NCBI RefSeq assembly: GCF_003605385.1
Contig: NZ_QYTV02000004.1
Location: forward strand, 186,001 to 250,000
Length of the DNA: 64,000 nt
Direction: 5' to 3'
Source of the DNA: Siminovitchia acidinfaciens
Lineage (GTDB): Bacteria; Bacillota; Bacilli; Bacillales; Bacillaceae_C
Positions 44,143-53,519 of the stretch are shown piece after piece (position 1 is the first letter of the stretch; each line of letters begins with the position of its first letter). The notes below the pieces were generated by a model. It was given only the letters and a program-made list of their open reading frames with translations. It ran no database searches and had not been told where the DNA came from. Both the position numbers and the translations under genes were made by a program.

Positions 44143-44946
44143 TCAATTAGTTAATAAAATACCTTGCTGGCGTTTTATTCCTTTTGCCTTATAGTCTTCT
44201 TTTTCTTTACCCGATAATTTTTTATATTCGTTCAAGAACTTTTCATACTTCGGAATGACTTCTTCTACTGGTCCATACTCTTTTACCATTCCATATTCCA
44301 GCCATAAAATTTTATCACAAAATTTTTTCATCTGTCCAATCGAATGACTGACAAAAATCATTGTCTTTCCTTGCTCTTTAAATTCCTTCATTTTATCTAA
44401 GCTTTTTTCGGCAAAGGCCTTGTCTCCGACCGACAATGCTTCATCAATAATTAAAATATCAGGATCAACATTAACCGAAATAGCAAACCCAAGTCTCGAC
44501 CTCATTCCACTTGAATAGGATTTAACCGGCTGATCTATGAACTTTCCCAACTCCGAAAATTCAATGATTTCCGGTTCAAGTTCTTTGATCTCTTCTTTTG
44601 AAAAGCCAAGCATTAACAGTTTAAGTTCTATATTATCTCTTCCGGTTAGATCACCTTTGAGGCCTGCAGCAACAGCAATTAATGCAGCCTGTCCATTCAC
44701 TTGGACAGATCCCGAAGTTTCAGGAACTATACCGGCAATAATATTTGAAAGTGTTGACTTACCTGATCCATTCATACCAACAAAACCTACAACGTCTCCT
44801 TTTTCCGCTTCAAAACTTACATCTGCCAATGCATAAAAATCTTCGCCATAACTTTTTGGCAAAAAAAGATCCAAGATACGTTCTTTATTACCGTTGTATA
44901 ATTTATATTTTTTTGTAATGTTTTTTACAATAATGGCCTTCTCCAT
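44143..44946 (-). CDS. tagH: Teichoic acid ABC exporter, ATP-binding subunit TagH, copy 2
   Basis: The 267-residue ATPase has the same motifs as copy 1: GMNGSGKSTLSNI, PVKSYSSGMRSRLGFAISV, ILIIDEALSVGDKAF and MIFVSHSIGQ. The start MEKAIIVKN aligns with copy 1; the upstream codons after the tagG stop differ between the copies, which argues against the longer frame. It again lacks the extracellular extension. The DNA is markedly more AT-rich than copy 1 although the proteins are very alike, suggesting separate histories rather than a recent tandem duplication. Confidence 0.9.
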   Translation of the reverse strand: MEKAIIVKNITKKYKLYNGNKERILDLFLPKSYGEDFYALADVSFEAEKGDVVGFVGMNGSGKSTLSNIIAGIVPETSGSVQVNGQAALIAVAAGLKGDLTGRDNIELKLLMLGFSKEEIKELEPEIIEFSELGKFIDQPVKSYSSGMRSRLGFAISVNVDPDILIIDEALSVGDKAFAEKSLDKMKEFKEQGKTMIFVSHSIGQMKKFCDKILWLEYGMVKEYGPVEEVIPKYEKFLNEYKKLSGKEKEDYKAKGIKRQQGILLTN

Positions 44947-44961
44947 AATTATCACAACCAT

Positions 44962-45780
44962 CTATAAATAATCGATAAAGTGCCTTCGAAATTTCACATG
45001 AATTTTGGCACCGAATAAAAATAACAAGATGACTACTCCCCAAAAATATAATGAGTACTGCCAATGTTCTATGAAATACCAGCCAGTTCCAAATAGTGCC
45101 GATCGATAACCCTCAATTAAATAATACAAGGGATTCAATTTTAATATTGTAGGAAGCGGCTCATCTAATATTGTAATTTGCCACAGTACTGGGGATAGGT
45201 ATAACATCATACGCAATGTAGCATTTAAAAACATATGAACATCCCTAATTATTGTTGAAAGAGTGGACGTAATTAGAGAAATAGCAAAGGTTAAACAAAA
45301 CGTTGCAAAGATAAAGTAAATAATCTGTAAAAAGTATATACTTACAAAATAACCAGATAACTGGAAGAGGAGAAAAGTGATTCCTAACAATATCAAGTGA
45401 GTGTAAAATTGAGAAAAAATCGCAATATTTGGGATGACACTCATAGGAAAATTCATCCTTGATAGCATCCGAAGCCGGGTATAAATAGACTTTGAACCTT
45501 GTATAGTAGATTGATAAAAGAAAGTCCATAAAACAAACCCGCCTAAGAGCCAATGAATAAAAGGGACTTCCATTCCTGGTACAACTTCAATATCAGCCCG
45601 CTGGCGGATACTTCCAAACACAAACCAGTAAATAAGAATTTGAATAACTGGATTAATAACTTCCCATGCCATTCCGAGATAATTATTTTTGTTTTTACTT
45701 TTTAATTCATATAAAGAAAGCCTTCTAATTAAATAAAAGTGTTCAACTTGCTCTTTAATTACTGTTAATGCAGATTTCAT
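44962..45780 (-). CDS. tagG: Teichoic acid ABC exporter, permease subunit TagG, copy 2
   Basis: The 272-residue ABC-2 permease is collinear with copy 1 from end to end (SLYELKSKNKNNYLGMAWEV, GSKSIYTRLRMLSRMNFP, LKLNPLYYLIEGYRSALFG). It has about six helices and forms the exporter with the ATPase encoded 15 bases downstream. AAGGAC precedes its ATG. Having two TagGH pairs raises the question of two polymers or strain-level redundancy; the sequence does not decide. Confidence 0.92.
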   Translation of the reverse strand: MKSALTVIKEQVEHFYLIRRLSLYELKSKNKNNYLGMAWEVINPVIQILIYWFVFGSIRQRADIEVVPGMEVPFIHWLLGGFVLWTFFYQSTIQGSKSIYTRLRMLSRMNFPMSVIPNIAIFSQFYTHLILLGITFLLFQLSGYFVSIYFLQIIYFIFATFCLTFAISLITSTLSTIIRDVHMFLNATLRMMLYLSPVLWQITILDEPLPTILKLNPLYYLIEGYRSALFGTGWYFIEHWQYSLYFWGVVILLFLFGAKIHVKFRRHFIDYL

Positions 45781-46145
45781 TAAATATGTCCTTTCAAAAC
45801 CTTGATCTTATGTGCAAGCTGCAAGCTTTAAAAACAAGACCCTTATTTTTCTTTGCCTTCTATAGAAGGATTCTTCTCAAGAATATCCTTATAAATTATA
45901 CAAGCAGCAAATGTAAAAGACAATATTCGCGGCCAAAAAATTTGGATCATCTAACCTACTCAATTTGTAATCAGATTATAATTAAAGTCTATATTAATTA
46001 TAAACATATTCATTAACCGTATATATATTTCCCCTAGCGACTCTTTATATTAATGCCTTGTAAGATTCTACCATGTATGCTATTTTTTCTATTGAAATGA
46101 TACATTGAGCTTTGTTATGACAAAGAATAGAATTAACTATTAAAA
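45781..46145. other. AT-rich gap between tagF and tagG of module 2
   Basis: About 365 bases without a plausible gene. Several TATAAT-like words occur on the minus strand (for example complementary to 45970-45990), so a promoter for tagGH-2 may be here, but no -35 is convincing. Confidence 0.45.
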
Positions 46146-46183
46146 CCAAAAGGCATACCCTTACCAATATATAAGGGTATGCT
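46146..46183 (-). terminator. Terminator downstream of the long TagF gene
   Basis: GCATACCCTTA and TAAGGGTATGC form a perfect 11-bp stem with a short loop. On the minus strand it is followed by a T-rich run (CTTTTGGTTTT). It lies just after the stop codon at 46195. Confidence 0.8.
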
Positions 46184-46194
46184 CACTACCACAA

Positions 46195-48318
46195 CTATTT
46201 ACCAAACACTTCTTTAACAACCCGATCACTTGCCCGTCCATCTTCCAGGTAACAGAACCTGCTATAAAATTCTTCAATGTTTTTAGTTCGAGCAAACCCA
46301 AACTCATCAATAGTTTTTATTTCATTAATCAATTCTTCTGTAGTTTTTACCAAAGGGCCCGGTGCTTTGGCCTCAAAGTCAAAGTAGAACCCCCGTAAAT
46401 TGTCTCTGTATTCCTCAATATCGTAAACAAAGAAAATCATAGGACGCTTCAAATTGGCGTAGTCAAAGAAAACAGATGAGTAATCAGTAATCATGATATC
46501 TGAAATAAGATAGAGTTCCCTAATGTCATCATGTTTTGATAAATCAAATACAAAACCTTCGTATCCTGTGAGGTCAAGATTTTCCGCTACCAGGTAATGC
46601 AGTCTTAACACAATAATATGATCATGGCCAAATTCGGACTTTAAGCGATCTAAATCAAGTTGCAAATTAAACTTATACTTACCTTTTGCATAAAACTGAT
46701 TATCCCGCCATGTAGGTGCATATAGTATGATTTTTTTATCAATAGGAAGATTACAAGTTTCCTTTAAATCTCTAATCGTCTTTTCGTTATTGTTGTTAAT
46801 AAGAAAATCATTCCTTGGATATCCGGATTCTACGATTGTCTTTTCAAACCCAAAAGCACGTTTAAAAATTTCAGTTGAATAAGCATTCGGCGAAACCAGG
46901 TAGTCCCACTTGCTTGCTTCATATAAAAAATTTTTTTTATATTTCTCCGTATTAGTTCCTGGCATATGAACTTCTTCCATATCGGCTGCGAGCCGTTTAA
47001 GTGGAGTACCGTGCCAGGTTTGAAGATAAATGGTCTCTTTTGGTTTTGGAAGCCAAAGAGGTAGACGGGCATTAGTCACCCAATATTTTGCCCTAGCCAT
47101 CATTAATAGCCATTTTATAGAAAAACGACGAAGATATTTAACCCTATCTAATTGTTCAAAATATGGGACATGCCTGCGATCTGCACTCCAATACATTTCA
47201 TATTCATAATTGTTATCTCTTATAAATTCGTATATTGCCCTAGGGCTATCACTATATTGCTTACCATGAAAACTTTCAAAAATAATTAAGTTCTTTTTGG
47301 CAGGTATTTTCCCTAAGAGGTGAAAAGCCCGTCTGTACATGTTTTGCACAAATTTCCCTCTTCTAAATTCAACCCATTTTCTTTTCGCATTATGAATAAA
47401 CTCTTCTTTGAAATTATAATTGGAAATTTGCAAGGACAGAAACTTGGATTTTTTGGTAGGTTTTACTAGGATTTTTATTTTACCCCTTACTGACCGCACA
47501 ATCTTTTTTTGAGTCTCTATCCTATCTTGAATCCAACGAACTCTATTGCTCTGAATTGACTCAACCTTTCCGTCCTTCTCGTATGTCATTCTTAAGAAAA
47601 ATTTATGGAATAATTTTCTTTCTAAGTCAACTTCGGTATTAATATTAAGTTTCCCCCTAAAGCCGGCGCTCTTTAACAATTTATTTCCGTTAAACTTATC
47701 AAAGAGATCGGTTCTTTCCACTACCTCTAATGGAACGACATTTATATTCTCATTAATATTATTAGTTAGTACCATCTGTATTTTTTTTACAGTAAAACCA
47801 TTCTCATTAAATAGTGGAGGATAATTAAAATGGCCTGAAAAGGCAATCTCTTTTCCTGAGTTTTTAACTTCCTCTACATTTGCAAATAAGCAATAATCAT
47901 TACAAAAAAAAGATAACCTTCTATTTTTTGTAGTGAATGGATAAAACATTTTATTTTGATCGGGAAGTACAATTGAATAAAACCGAAGATAATCGTTTGT
48001 GCTTTTTATTCTGGACTGTACTACTTCTACATCTTTCTTTCTATTTATATATACATCCCATATCTTTTTTTCTAAAAATAGTTTAGGATAATCATTAGTT
48101 GATAATGAGAGTTTAACGATAATAAATTCTTCGGCTTCATTTGTATTAACATTGAACGGTAATAATATCTCATCAACGCCATCTCGCTGTTTCATTGAAA
48201 AGTAATAGTCATCCCACCCATCAATGTAACTTTTTTTGACCGATAACTCTACTGTGTACGTTTTGTCGTTTAGATATATATTTGTCATTTCATTATTTCT
48301 TAACTTGCTTTTAATCAT
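46195..48318 (-). CDS. tagF: CDP-glycerol:glycerophosphate glycerophosphotransferase (TagF-like), long form
   Basis: The 707-residue protein has a catalytic C-terminal half like the enzyme at 23336: TWHGTPLKRLAADMEEVHMPG, YAPTWRDNQFYAKG, VLRLHYLVAENLDL and ISDIMITDYSSVFFDYANL. A beta-rich N-terminal half of about 330 residues has no clear motif. TagF polymerises glycerol-phosphate on the teichoic acid linkage unit at the membrane's inner face. The length is in the range of B. subtilis TagF (about 745). The ATG complementary to 48316-48318 has GAGAGGAG upstream; the TTG at 48339 lies inside that site. The gene is divergent from the GT2 gene, repeating the layout of module 1. Confidence 0.88.
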   Translation of the reverse strand: MIKSKLRNNEMTNIYLNDKTYTVELSVKKSYIDGWDDYYFSMKQRDGVDEILLPFNVNTNEAEEFIIVKLSLSTNDYPKLFLEKKIWDVYINRKKDVEVVQSRIKSTNDYLRFYSIVLPDQNKMFYPFTTKNRRLSFFCNDYCLFANVEEVKNSGKEIAFSGHFNYPPLFNENGFTVKKIQMVLTNNINENINVVPLEVVERTDLFDKFNGNKLLKSAGFRGKLNINTEVDLERKLFHKFFLRMTYEKDGKVESIQSNRVRWIQDRIETQKKIVRSVRGKIKILVKPTKKSKFLSLQISNYNFKEEFIHNAKRKWVEFRRGKFVQNMYRRAFHLLGKIPAKKNLIIFESFHGKQYSDSPRAIYEFIRDNNYEYEMYWSADRRHVPYFEQLDRVKYLRRFSIKWLLMMARAKYWVTNARLPLWLPKPKETIYLQTWHGTPLKRLAADMEEVHMPGTNTEKYKKNFLYEASKWDYLVSPNAYSTEIFKRAFGFEKTIVESGYPRNDFLINNNNEKTIRDLKETCNLPIDKKIILYAPTWRDNQFYAKGKYKFNLQLDLDRLKSEFGHDHIIVLRLHYLVAENLDLTGYEGFVFDLSKHDDIRELYLISDIMITDYSSVFFDYANLKRPMIFFVYDIEEYRDNLRGFYFDFEAKAPGPLVKTTEELINEIKTIDEFGFARTKNIEEFYSRFCYLEDGRASDRVVKEVFGK

Positions 48319-48469
48319 GGTGGGTAATACTCCTCTCAAAAAAACCTACAGCCAAAATTATATACCATACATACCATTGTAATCAATTAGCCATGAGAAA
48401 GAATAGTTTATCTAAGTAGCAACAATGCGGCATAACTGATAGACCCCCTTTTATTGTATTAGTTTTACC

Positions 48470-48499
48470 TTGATTTACACAAAATTAAAGAAGTATAAT
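48470..48499 (+). promoter_or_regulatory. SigA-type promoter of the GT2 gene, copy 2
   Basis: TTGATT (48470-48475) and TATAAT (48494-48499) are 18 bp apart. The upstream ATG at 48498 overlaps the -10 box, so it cannot be the start codon; the TTG at 48525 is used instead. Confidence 0.7.
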
Positions 48500-48524
48500 G
48501 ATTTTAATGAAAGGGGAGAAGGAA

Positions 48525-50168
48525 TTGAGTTTTTTTAAACGTATATTCTCACCTGCAAAAGCAGATAAGACAATGCCAGGGCAGCCGAAACATTCTATTG
48601 AGAAAAAAAACACATCTTTAGAAATACCGAACCGTTCTGTAGAAAGCCAAAATATTTCTTTAGAGAATCAGAGAGATTCCACAGAGGATTACCCATATAA
48701 TGATGAAGGATTTTATATTCATGTGAAAAACAGAACCACCAATTATAAAGTCACAGTTGTAATGCCTGTTTATAATGCCGAATTAACTGTACGGAAAACT
48801 ATCGATTCTGTAATTAATCAAACAATTGGTTTTGAAAATATAGAGTTTATTATTGTGGATGATCGTTCTAACGATGATTCTCGTACAATAATTTTGGAGT
48901 ACTCAGAAACATACCCCAATGTCATTCCTGTTTTCTTAAAAGAGAATACCGGATCTCCAGCTATCCCTAGAAATTTGGGTATAAATTTAGCAAATGGGAA
49001 GTATATCATTTTTATTGATTCCGATGACTGGTTTAGTGAAAATGGTTTGAAATTACTGTACGAAACATTGGAAAGAACAGGGAACGACTATGCTATCGGA
49101 AAAACAATTCAAGTAACAGATAAAAGAATGAAGATTGTTGGAGAATATAATAATTGTATGGCGAGAGATTTTGTTGACCCATATTCTATTCCACATTTAT
49201 TTCATCATTTAGGCCCAACCGCAAGAATGATGAAGACAACTTTTATAAAAGATAACAATATTAAGTTTCCTAATATGAAATTTGCTGAGGATAAGCAATT
49301 TTTCATTGATGTGTTAACAAAATGTTCTACAATATCTACTTTAGATGATGTTATTTATTATGCGAACCGATTGAAGGAAAACAAAAGTTTTACAACAACA
49401 ACTTCTATATTTGAAAAAACAGACACCAATATAAAGGTAATTAAATATGTTATCGATAAACAATTGCCTGAAAAAATCGAAAAAATGATTTTAAATAGGT
49501 TGTATGAGTTTGACTGTATTACAAGGCTTTTTAATAGGAAACATTTCTTAAATTCGAAAGAAAAGGAAAAGTATTTTGAAAAGTTCGGCGAGGTTTTAGA
49601 GACAACCAAAAATTTAAATTACGATTTTACTGAGATTTTTTTTGAACCATGGCATAAAGTCCTTGTTACGCTATTTAAAGAGGAAAGATTTGATGATATT
49701 ACTTCTCTAATAAACTGGAGTTTAAATGAGAGCATTAAGAACACAATAGTTAGAGATGGTTTACCCTATTATCTTCTTCCATTGAATAATGAGAACCAAT
49801 TCACGCGAGTTAATATGCTTGCATACCACAAAAGTTCGAGCAAGGATACTGATTCATTATTATTGCGCCTTAATGTATATGGCGATCAAATAAATGAGAT
49901 GGATTCATTTGTTATCCGCCAAAGGGATAATGAATTAAATCAAATTGAACTGCCTCTAAATAAAGTTAGCACTCATGAATATGAAGTTAAAATTCCTTAT
50001 GAGCAAATAGCTACTCTCACCAGTGCCAGTTATGCTACCTTTATAAAATATAGTAATTATCTAAAGCTTTTCATCAAAATGGATACACGCAAAATTATAA
50101 ACTTTGATGATAAGACAATTGACTTTTATACAACAATAGGAGATAACTTTGGTGTGAATATTAAATAA
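48525..50168 (+). CDS. GT2-family glycosyltransferase with C-terminal beta-domain, teichoic-acid associated, copy 2
   Basis: The 547-residue paralogue of the gene at 24639 has the GT-A core VTVVMPVYNAELTVRKTIDS, FIIVDDRSNDDS and IFIDSDDWF. The same C-terminal beta-rich part ends FYTTIGDNFGVNIK. An additional Ser/Glu/Asn-rich stretch (about residues 12-55) with imperfect repeats such as SIEKKNTSLE / SVESQNISLE separates the N-terminus from the enzyme. It starts at TTG with GGGGAG upstream, aligning with the start of copy 1. It is divergent from tagF. Decoration of teichoic acid with a sugar is the likely role (inference from context and layout). Confidence 0.82.
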   Translation: MSFFKRIFSPAKADKTMPGQPKHSIEKKNTSLEIPNRSVESQNISLENQRDSTEDYPYNDEGFYIHVKNRTTNYKVTVVMPVYNAELTVRKTIDSVINQTIGFENIEFIIVDDRSNDDSRTIILEYSETYPNVIPVFLKENTGSPAIPRNLGINLANGKYIIFIDSDDWFSENGLKLLYETLERTGNDYAIGKTIQVTDKRMKIVGEYNNCMARDFVDPYSIPHLFHHLGPTARMMKTTFIKDNNIKFPNMKFAEDKQFFIDVLTKCSTISTLDDVIYYANRLKENKSFTTTTSIFEKTDTNIKVIKYVIDKQLPEKIEKMILNRLYEFDCITRLFNRKHFLNSKEKEKYFEKFGEVLETTKNLNYDFTEIFFEPWHKVLVTLFKEERFDDITSLINWSLNESIKNTIVRDGLPYYLLPLNNENQFTRVNMLAYHKSSSKDTDSLLLRLNVYGDQINEMDSFVIRQRDNELNQIELPLNKVSTHEYEVKIPYEQIATLTSASYATFIKYSNYLKLFIKMDTRKIINFDDKTIDFYTTIGDNFGVNIK

Positions 50169-50177
50169 AAAAACATC

Positions 50178-50244
50178 ATACCTTACACAAGAAAAAGCAC
50201 CCAGATTTCTTCTGAAATCAGGTGCTTTTTCTTGTGTAAGGTAT
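50178..50244. terminator. Very long perfect inverted repeat, bidirectional terminator
   Basis: A 24-bp arm (50178-50201) pairs without mismatch with 50221-50244, and the loop contains a further GATTTC/GAAATC stem. AAAAAG/CTTTTT blocks sit within the arms. It separates the convergent GT2 and glucosaminidase genes and can stop both transcripts. Confidence 0.85.
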
Positions 50245-50248
50245 CCGA

Positions 50249-53185
50249 TTATTTAAACCTAGGAATATCAAATTCTAAAGAAGGATTAATTAATTGATCG
50301 TATAGCGATTTTATTCTAGCTGTCTGTTTAACAGCCCATCCTACATCTGTCGCATATTGTTTAGGCGGATAAATAAAGTTCCACCTCATTTTATAAATAG
50401 TATTTTGGTTGTATTGATTGTGAATATAATCTTCACCAATAAACTTTGCTCCACCTACAACCGCCTTATAAGGAGTATCCCATCCCTGTTCATAGGCGTG
50501 GATGGCCCCGCAAGTATTCGGACAAGAATCATATGCCTTTATTCCAAACATATTATAAACTTTTTTGATGTCTTTTAAACTTTTTCTATTACTTGAAGTA
50601 ACAAGTACAGCTTTTCCGCTACTATCCTTTCCTACTTCAATACCTTTAGCTAAATTAGATGTCCCTTGTCCAGTCTCTAATAACGCATGTGATATTAAAT
50701 ATATCTCATTAACAGAATGCCTTTTTCCTCCATCAATAAATGCTTGTCCCAGCCCTTGTAATACACCTTTACCAACTAAAACTTTATTTAATTCGGTTGC
50801 ACCGACGCCAACACTTGAAGTTAATAATAGGTGCTGATAGGGGCTATTTTCATTTGGATTCAGGTATTGTTCAACATCACTGGCTTTTGCATTTCTCCAT
50901 GCACCATAGCTAATCTCATGCCATGTACTACCTTCTTTTATAATATTCACTTGGGTCCCTTTAGGCAGAGTTGCATAAACATGACTATTTGAGCTAGCGG
51001 ATTCCCGAATATTTACGTTAGCAGTAGTTGTACCTACCATTGCATTCGGATTAACCAAGGAGGAGTGTACGTATAAAGTGCTTTTATTATAATTAATTTT
51101 ATACCACGTTCTACTTCCTTCATGTAAATCTCCATCAACTGTACCTAAGATTGTTACTTTTGTTCCACTGTTTACAGTTGTAGAAATATTATCGCCGAAT
51201 TCGGGAGTTGTTCGCAATCTTACTAAACTCCCTGTTATAACTCCTGATCTAACAATATCAACAAAATCTTTATGGATAAAAGCATTTTGATTGCGATACT
51301 TGTCGGTTTGTGGGGATCTCTTCATTTGAATATTTACAGCTTCCTGGAATGTTAAATTATAATCAGTATATCTTGTACTAGAGTCTTTAACTTCACTAAA
51401 GCGAACCCACACTGTTTTTCCATTTATCTTTCCTCGGTACCAAATACTTGTTCCAACTTTTTCCGTTAGCTGAACATTAAAAGCTTGATTAGAATACTTT
51501 TTAAGATCAGGATAAATATAGTCTTTACGGCCTCCCCATGCTTTACTATACGCACTGCCTGTTCCCTTGAGATAAAAAGTTTTATTTTCTTTGTCAACAA
51601 CTACGTGAGGATGGGATGTTATGTCTGCTGCTTTTACCCAGCCTATTAAGCCTTTAATGCTGCTTGGTTCTTTGCTTATTAGGTAAAACGTTTGTCCATT
51701 TATAATAGATTGTTTCTTTATATAATAGACAGAGTGTGTATAAGTCGATCCTGCTGTAAAAGCGGAACTAAAGTCTGGTCTATATATCTTTACTTTTGAA
51801 CTTTTTAGATGGCCAAGCCTGCTAGTTTTACTTTCTTTTGACTCACCTACATACTTACTATGAATCCATACTGTTTTTCCTTTTAACTTTCCTCTATACC
51901 AAACATTTTTTCCAACCGATTCGGTTAAATGAACCTGAAACGCATGATCCTTATATTTGGCAAGATCCGAATATATATAATCCTTCCGGCCTCCCCATGC
52001 CTTACTATACGCACTGCCTGTTCCTATTATAAAAAATGTTTTTGGTTGCTTATCAACTACTAGATGTGATTGTGTCGATAGGTCTGAGGCCTTTACCCAC
52101 CCGATAACGCCTCTTTCGCTGCTAGGCTGCTTACTAATCAAATAATAAGTTTCACCATTAATTAAAGCCTGCTTCTTTATATAGTAAACATAATTGGTGT
52201 AAGTTGATCCTGCTCCTATAGAAGAATTAAGACCCAAATCATTATAGATCCTAACTTTTGAACTTCTAATATGACCTAATTTGCTAGTTTTACTTTCTTT
52301 CACTTCAAAAACATTACCACTATGAATCCATACTGTTTTTCCATTTAGTTTTCCCCGGTACCATATATTATTACCAACAGTCTCGGTTAAATGTACTGCG
52401 AACATCTGGCCTTTATATTTTGAAAGGTCAGGGTAGATAAAATCCTTTCTCCCTCCCCAAGCTTTGCTATATGCACTGCCTGTTCCTTTAATATAAAAGG
52501 TTTTTGCACTTTTATCTGCCAACAGATGCTGTTGGGTGGATAAATCTAACGCTCTTACCCAGCCTACAATACCTCGAACGCTGCTAGGCTGCCTACTGAT
52601 TAGGTAATAAGTCTGCCCCTTAACAATCGCTTGTTTCTTTATATAGTAAACATGGTGAGTATAGGTCGGTCCTGCTATGATTGACGATTGCAAACTCAAG
52701 TCAGAATAAATTTTGACATTTGAATTTCGAATATGCCCAAGTCTACTTGTTCCTTTTTCTTCGATTTCATTCGTTGCTTGAATTTGAAACGCTTGATTTT
52801 CTCCACTTTGAACATCTAGTATTGCTTTCCCAGAATTGTTGTCTTCTACTATAGACTCTTTTACTTTAATGTTCTCTTTAATTGGCTTAGAAGTGTCTAA
52901 TTCCTCATGACTCTCTTTTTTTGAGGGTGCTTCAGTAGAATCTTCTATTTTTCCAGTTTCCTCTTTTTTCTCTACTACCGGACTTGAAACATCAAATTGG
53001 GATTCAACCTTTATTTCAGTTGTTTCTTCATTTTCCGGCGATGGGTTTGATTCCTTTTCACTATTATTAATAGCAGGAATTGATTCACTGTCAGTTTGTT
53101 CATTGATAACCTCTTCAGCTAGTAAATGATTTGGAAATGAAGAAAAAATTAAGAGTATTGCAATAAAAAATGATAACTTCCTCAT
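50249..53185 (-). CDS. Secreted endo-beta-N-acetylglucosaminidase autolysin with GW/SH3 repeats
   Basis: The 978-residue wall hydrolase has a signal peptide (1-23) and a Glu/Ser/Asn-rich low-complexity region (24-145). Three repeats of about 150 residues follow (starting near 147, 298 and 453), each with LGHIRxSxVxIY, GWVxAxDLS and KAWGGRKDYIY motifs, resembling GW wall-binding modules. Two SH3b-type units (about 648 and 715) precede a C-terminal glucosaminidase domain (785-960) with ISHALLETGQGTSNLAKG and ANT-type CGAIHAYEQGW. It should cleave peptidoglycan glycan strands during growth or separation. Anchoring to teichoic acid by the GW repeats fits the neighbourhood. AAGGAGG precedes the ATG. 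Confidence 0.9.
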   Translation of the reverse strand: MRKLSFFIAILLIFSSFPNHLLAEEVINEQTDSESIPAINNSEKESNPSPENEETTEIKVESQFDVSSPVVEKKEETGKIEDSTEAPSKKESHEELDTSKPIKENIKVKESIVEDNNSGKAILDVQSGENQAFQIQATNEIEEKGTSRLGHIRNSNVKIYSDLSLQSSIIAGPTYTHHVYYIKKQAIVKGQTYYLISRQPSSVRGIVGWVRALDLSTQQHLLADKSAKTFYIKGTGSAYSKAWGGRKDFIYPDLSKYKGQMFAVHLTETVGNNIWYRGKLNGKTVWIHSGNVFEVKESKTSKLGHIRSSKVRIYNDLGLNSSIGAGSTYTNYVYYIKKQALINGETYYLISKQPSSERGVIGWVKASDLSTQSHLVVDKQPKTFFIIGTGSAYSKAWGGRKDYIYSDLAKYKDHAFQVHLTESVGKNVWYRGKLKGKTVWIHSKYVGESKESKTSRLGHLKSSKVKIYRPDFSSAFTAGSTYTHSVYYIKKQSIINGQTFYLISKEPSSIKGLIGWVKAADITSHPHVVVDKENKTFYLKGTGSAYSKAWGGRKDYIYPDLKKYSNQAFNVQLTEKVGTSIWYRGKINGKTVWVRFSEVKDSSTRYTDYNLTFQEAVNIQMKRSPQTDKYRNQNAFIHKDFVDIVRSGVITGSLVRLRTTPEFGDNISTTVNSGTKVTILGTVDGDLHEGSRTWYKINYNKSTLYVHSSLVNPNAMVGTTTANVNIRESASSNSHVYATLPKGTQVNIIKEGSTWHEISYGAWRNAKASDVEQYLNPNENSPYQHLLLTSSVGVGATELNKVLVGKGVLQGLGQAFIDGGKRHSVNEIYLISHALLETGQGTSNLAKGIEVGKDSSGKAVLVTSSNRKSLKDIKKVYNMFGIKAYDSCPNTCGAIHAYEQGWDTPYKAVVGGAKFIGEDYIHNQYNQNTIYKMRWNFIYPPKQYATDVGWAVKQTARIKSLYDQLINPSLEFDIPRFK

Positions 53186-53299
53186 GGGTTTCCTCCTTAT
53201 ATTTTCATATATTGTTAAAGAAAGCCATATTATCCTAACAATGTACTCGGCCTCCTAATTCTCGTCATACTAGTAACATTTTGGAATAATGACTGTCTA

Positions 53300-53329
53300 A
53301 TTATAGCATATTTAGTAAGTTTTTCAGTT
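53300..53329 (-). promoter_or_regulatory. Extended -10 promoter of the glucosaminidase gene
   Basis: On the minus strand TATGCTATAAT is an extended -10 (TATAAT complementary to 53300-53305). No good -35 lies 17 bp upstream, as is common for TGn promoters. The leader would be about 110 nt. Confidence 0.55.
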
Positions 53330-53453
53330 ACTTTTTTGCCTTGTCAAACCAATTAATTCATCCAGTGGATGGTATTTCCTTTTTTTCTATCAAATTAATA
53401 CTCTTAACCTATTAGGAAAGATTTTTATTTTTTCTATTGACATTTACGGGGGT

Positions 53454-53482
53454 TTGACTATTCGTCTCAACTAATTTATGAT
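53454..53482 (+). promoter_or_regulatory. SigA-type promoter of the acyltransferase gene
   Basis: TTGACT (53454-53459) and TATGAT (53477-53482) are 17 bp apart. The start point near 53489 lies downstream of the ATG at 53478, so translation must begin at 53520. Confidence 0.7.
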
Positions 53483-53519
53483 TTTATTTAGCATTGCAAA
53501 ATTTTATAAGAGGTGCCAT

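Noticed and set aside
48498-48524. Upstream ATG for the second GT2 gene
   Set aside because: The ATG overlaps the -10 box and lies upstream of the transcript start; the TTG at 48525 aligns with the paralogue and has GGGGAG.
53478-53519. Longer start for the acyltransferase
   Set aside because: The ATG at 53478 lies within the -10 box, and AGAGGTG is correctly spaced only for 53520.
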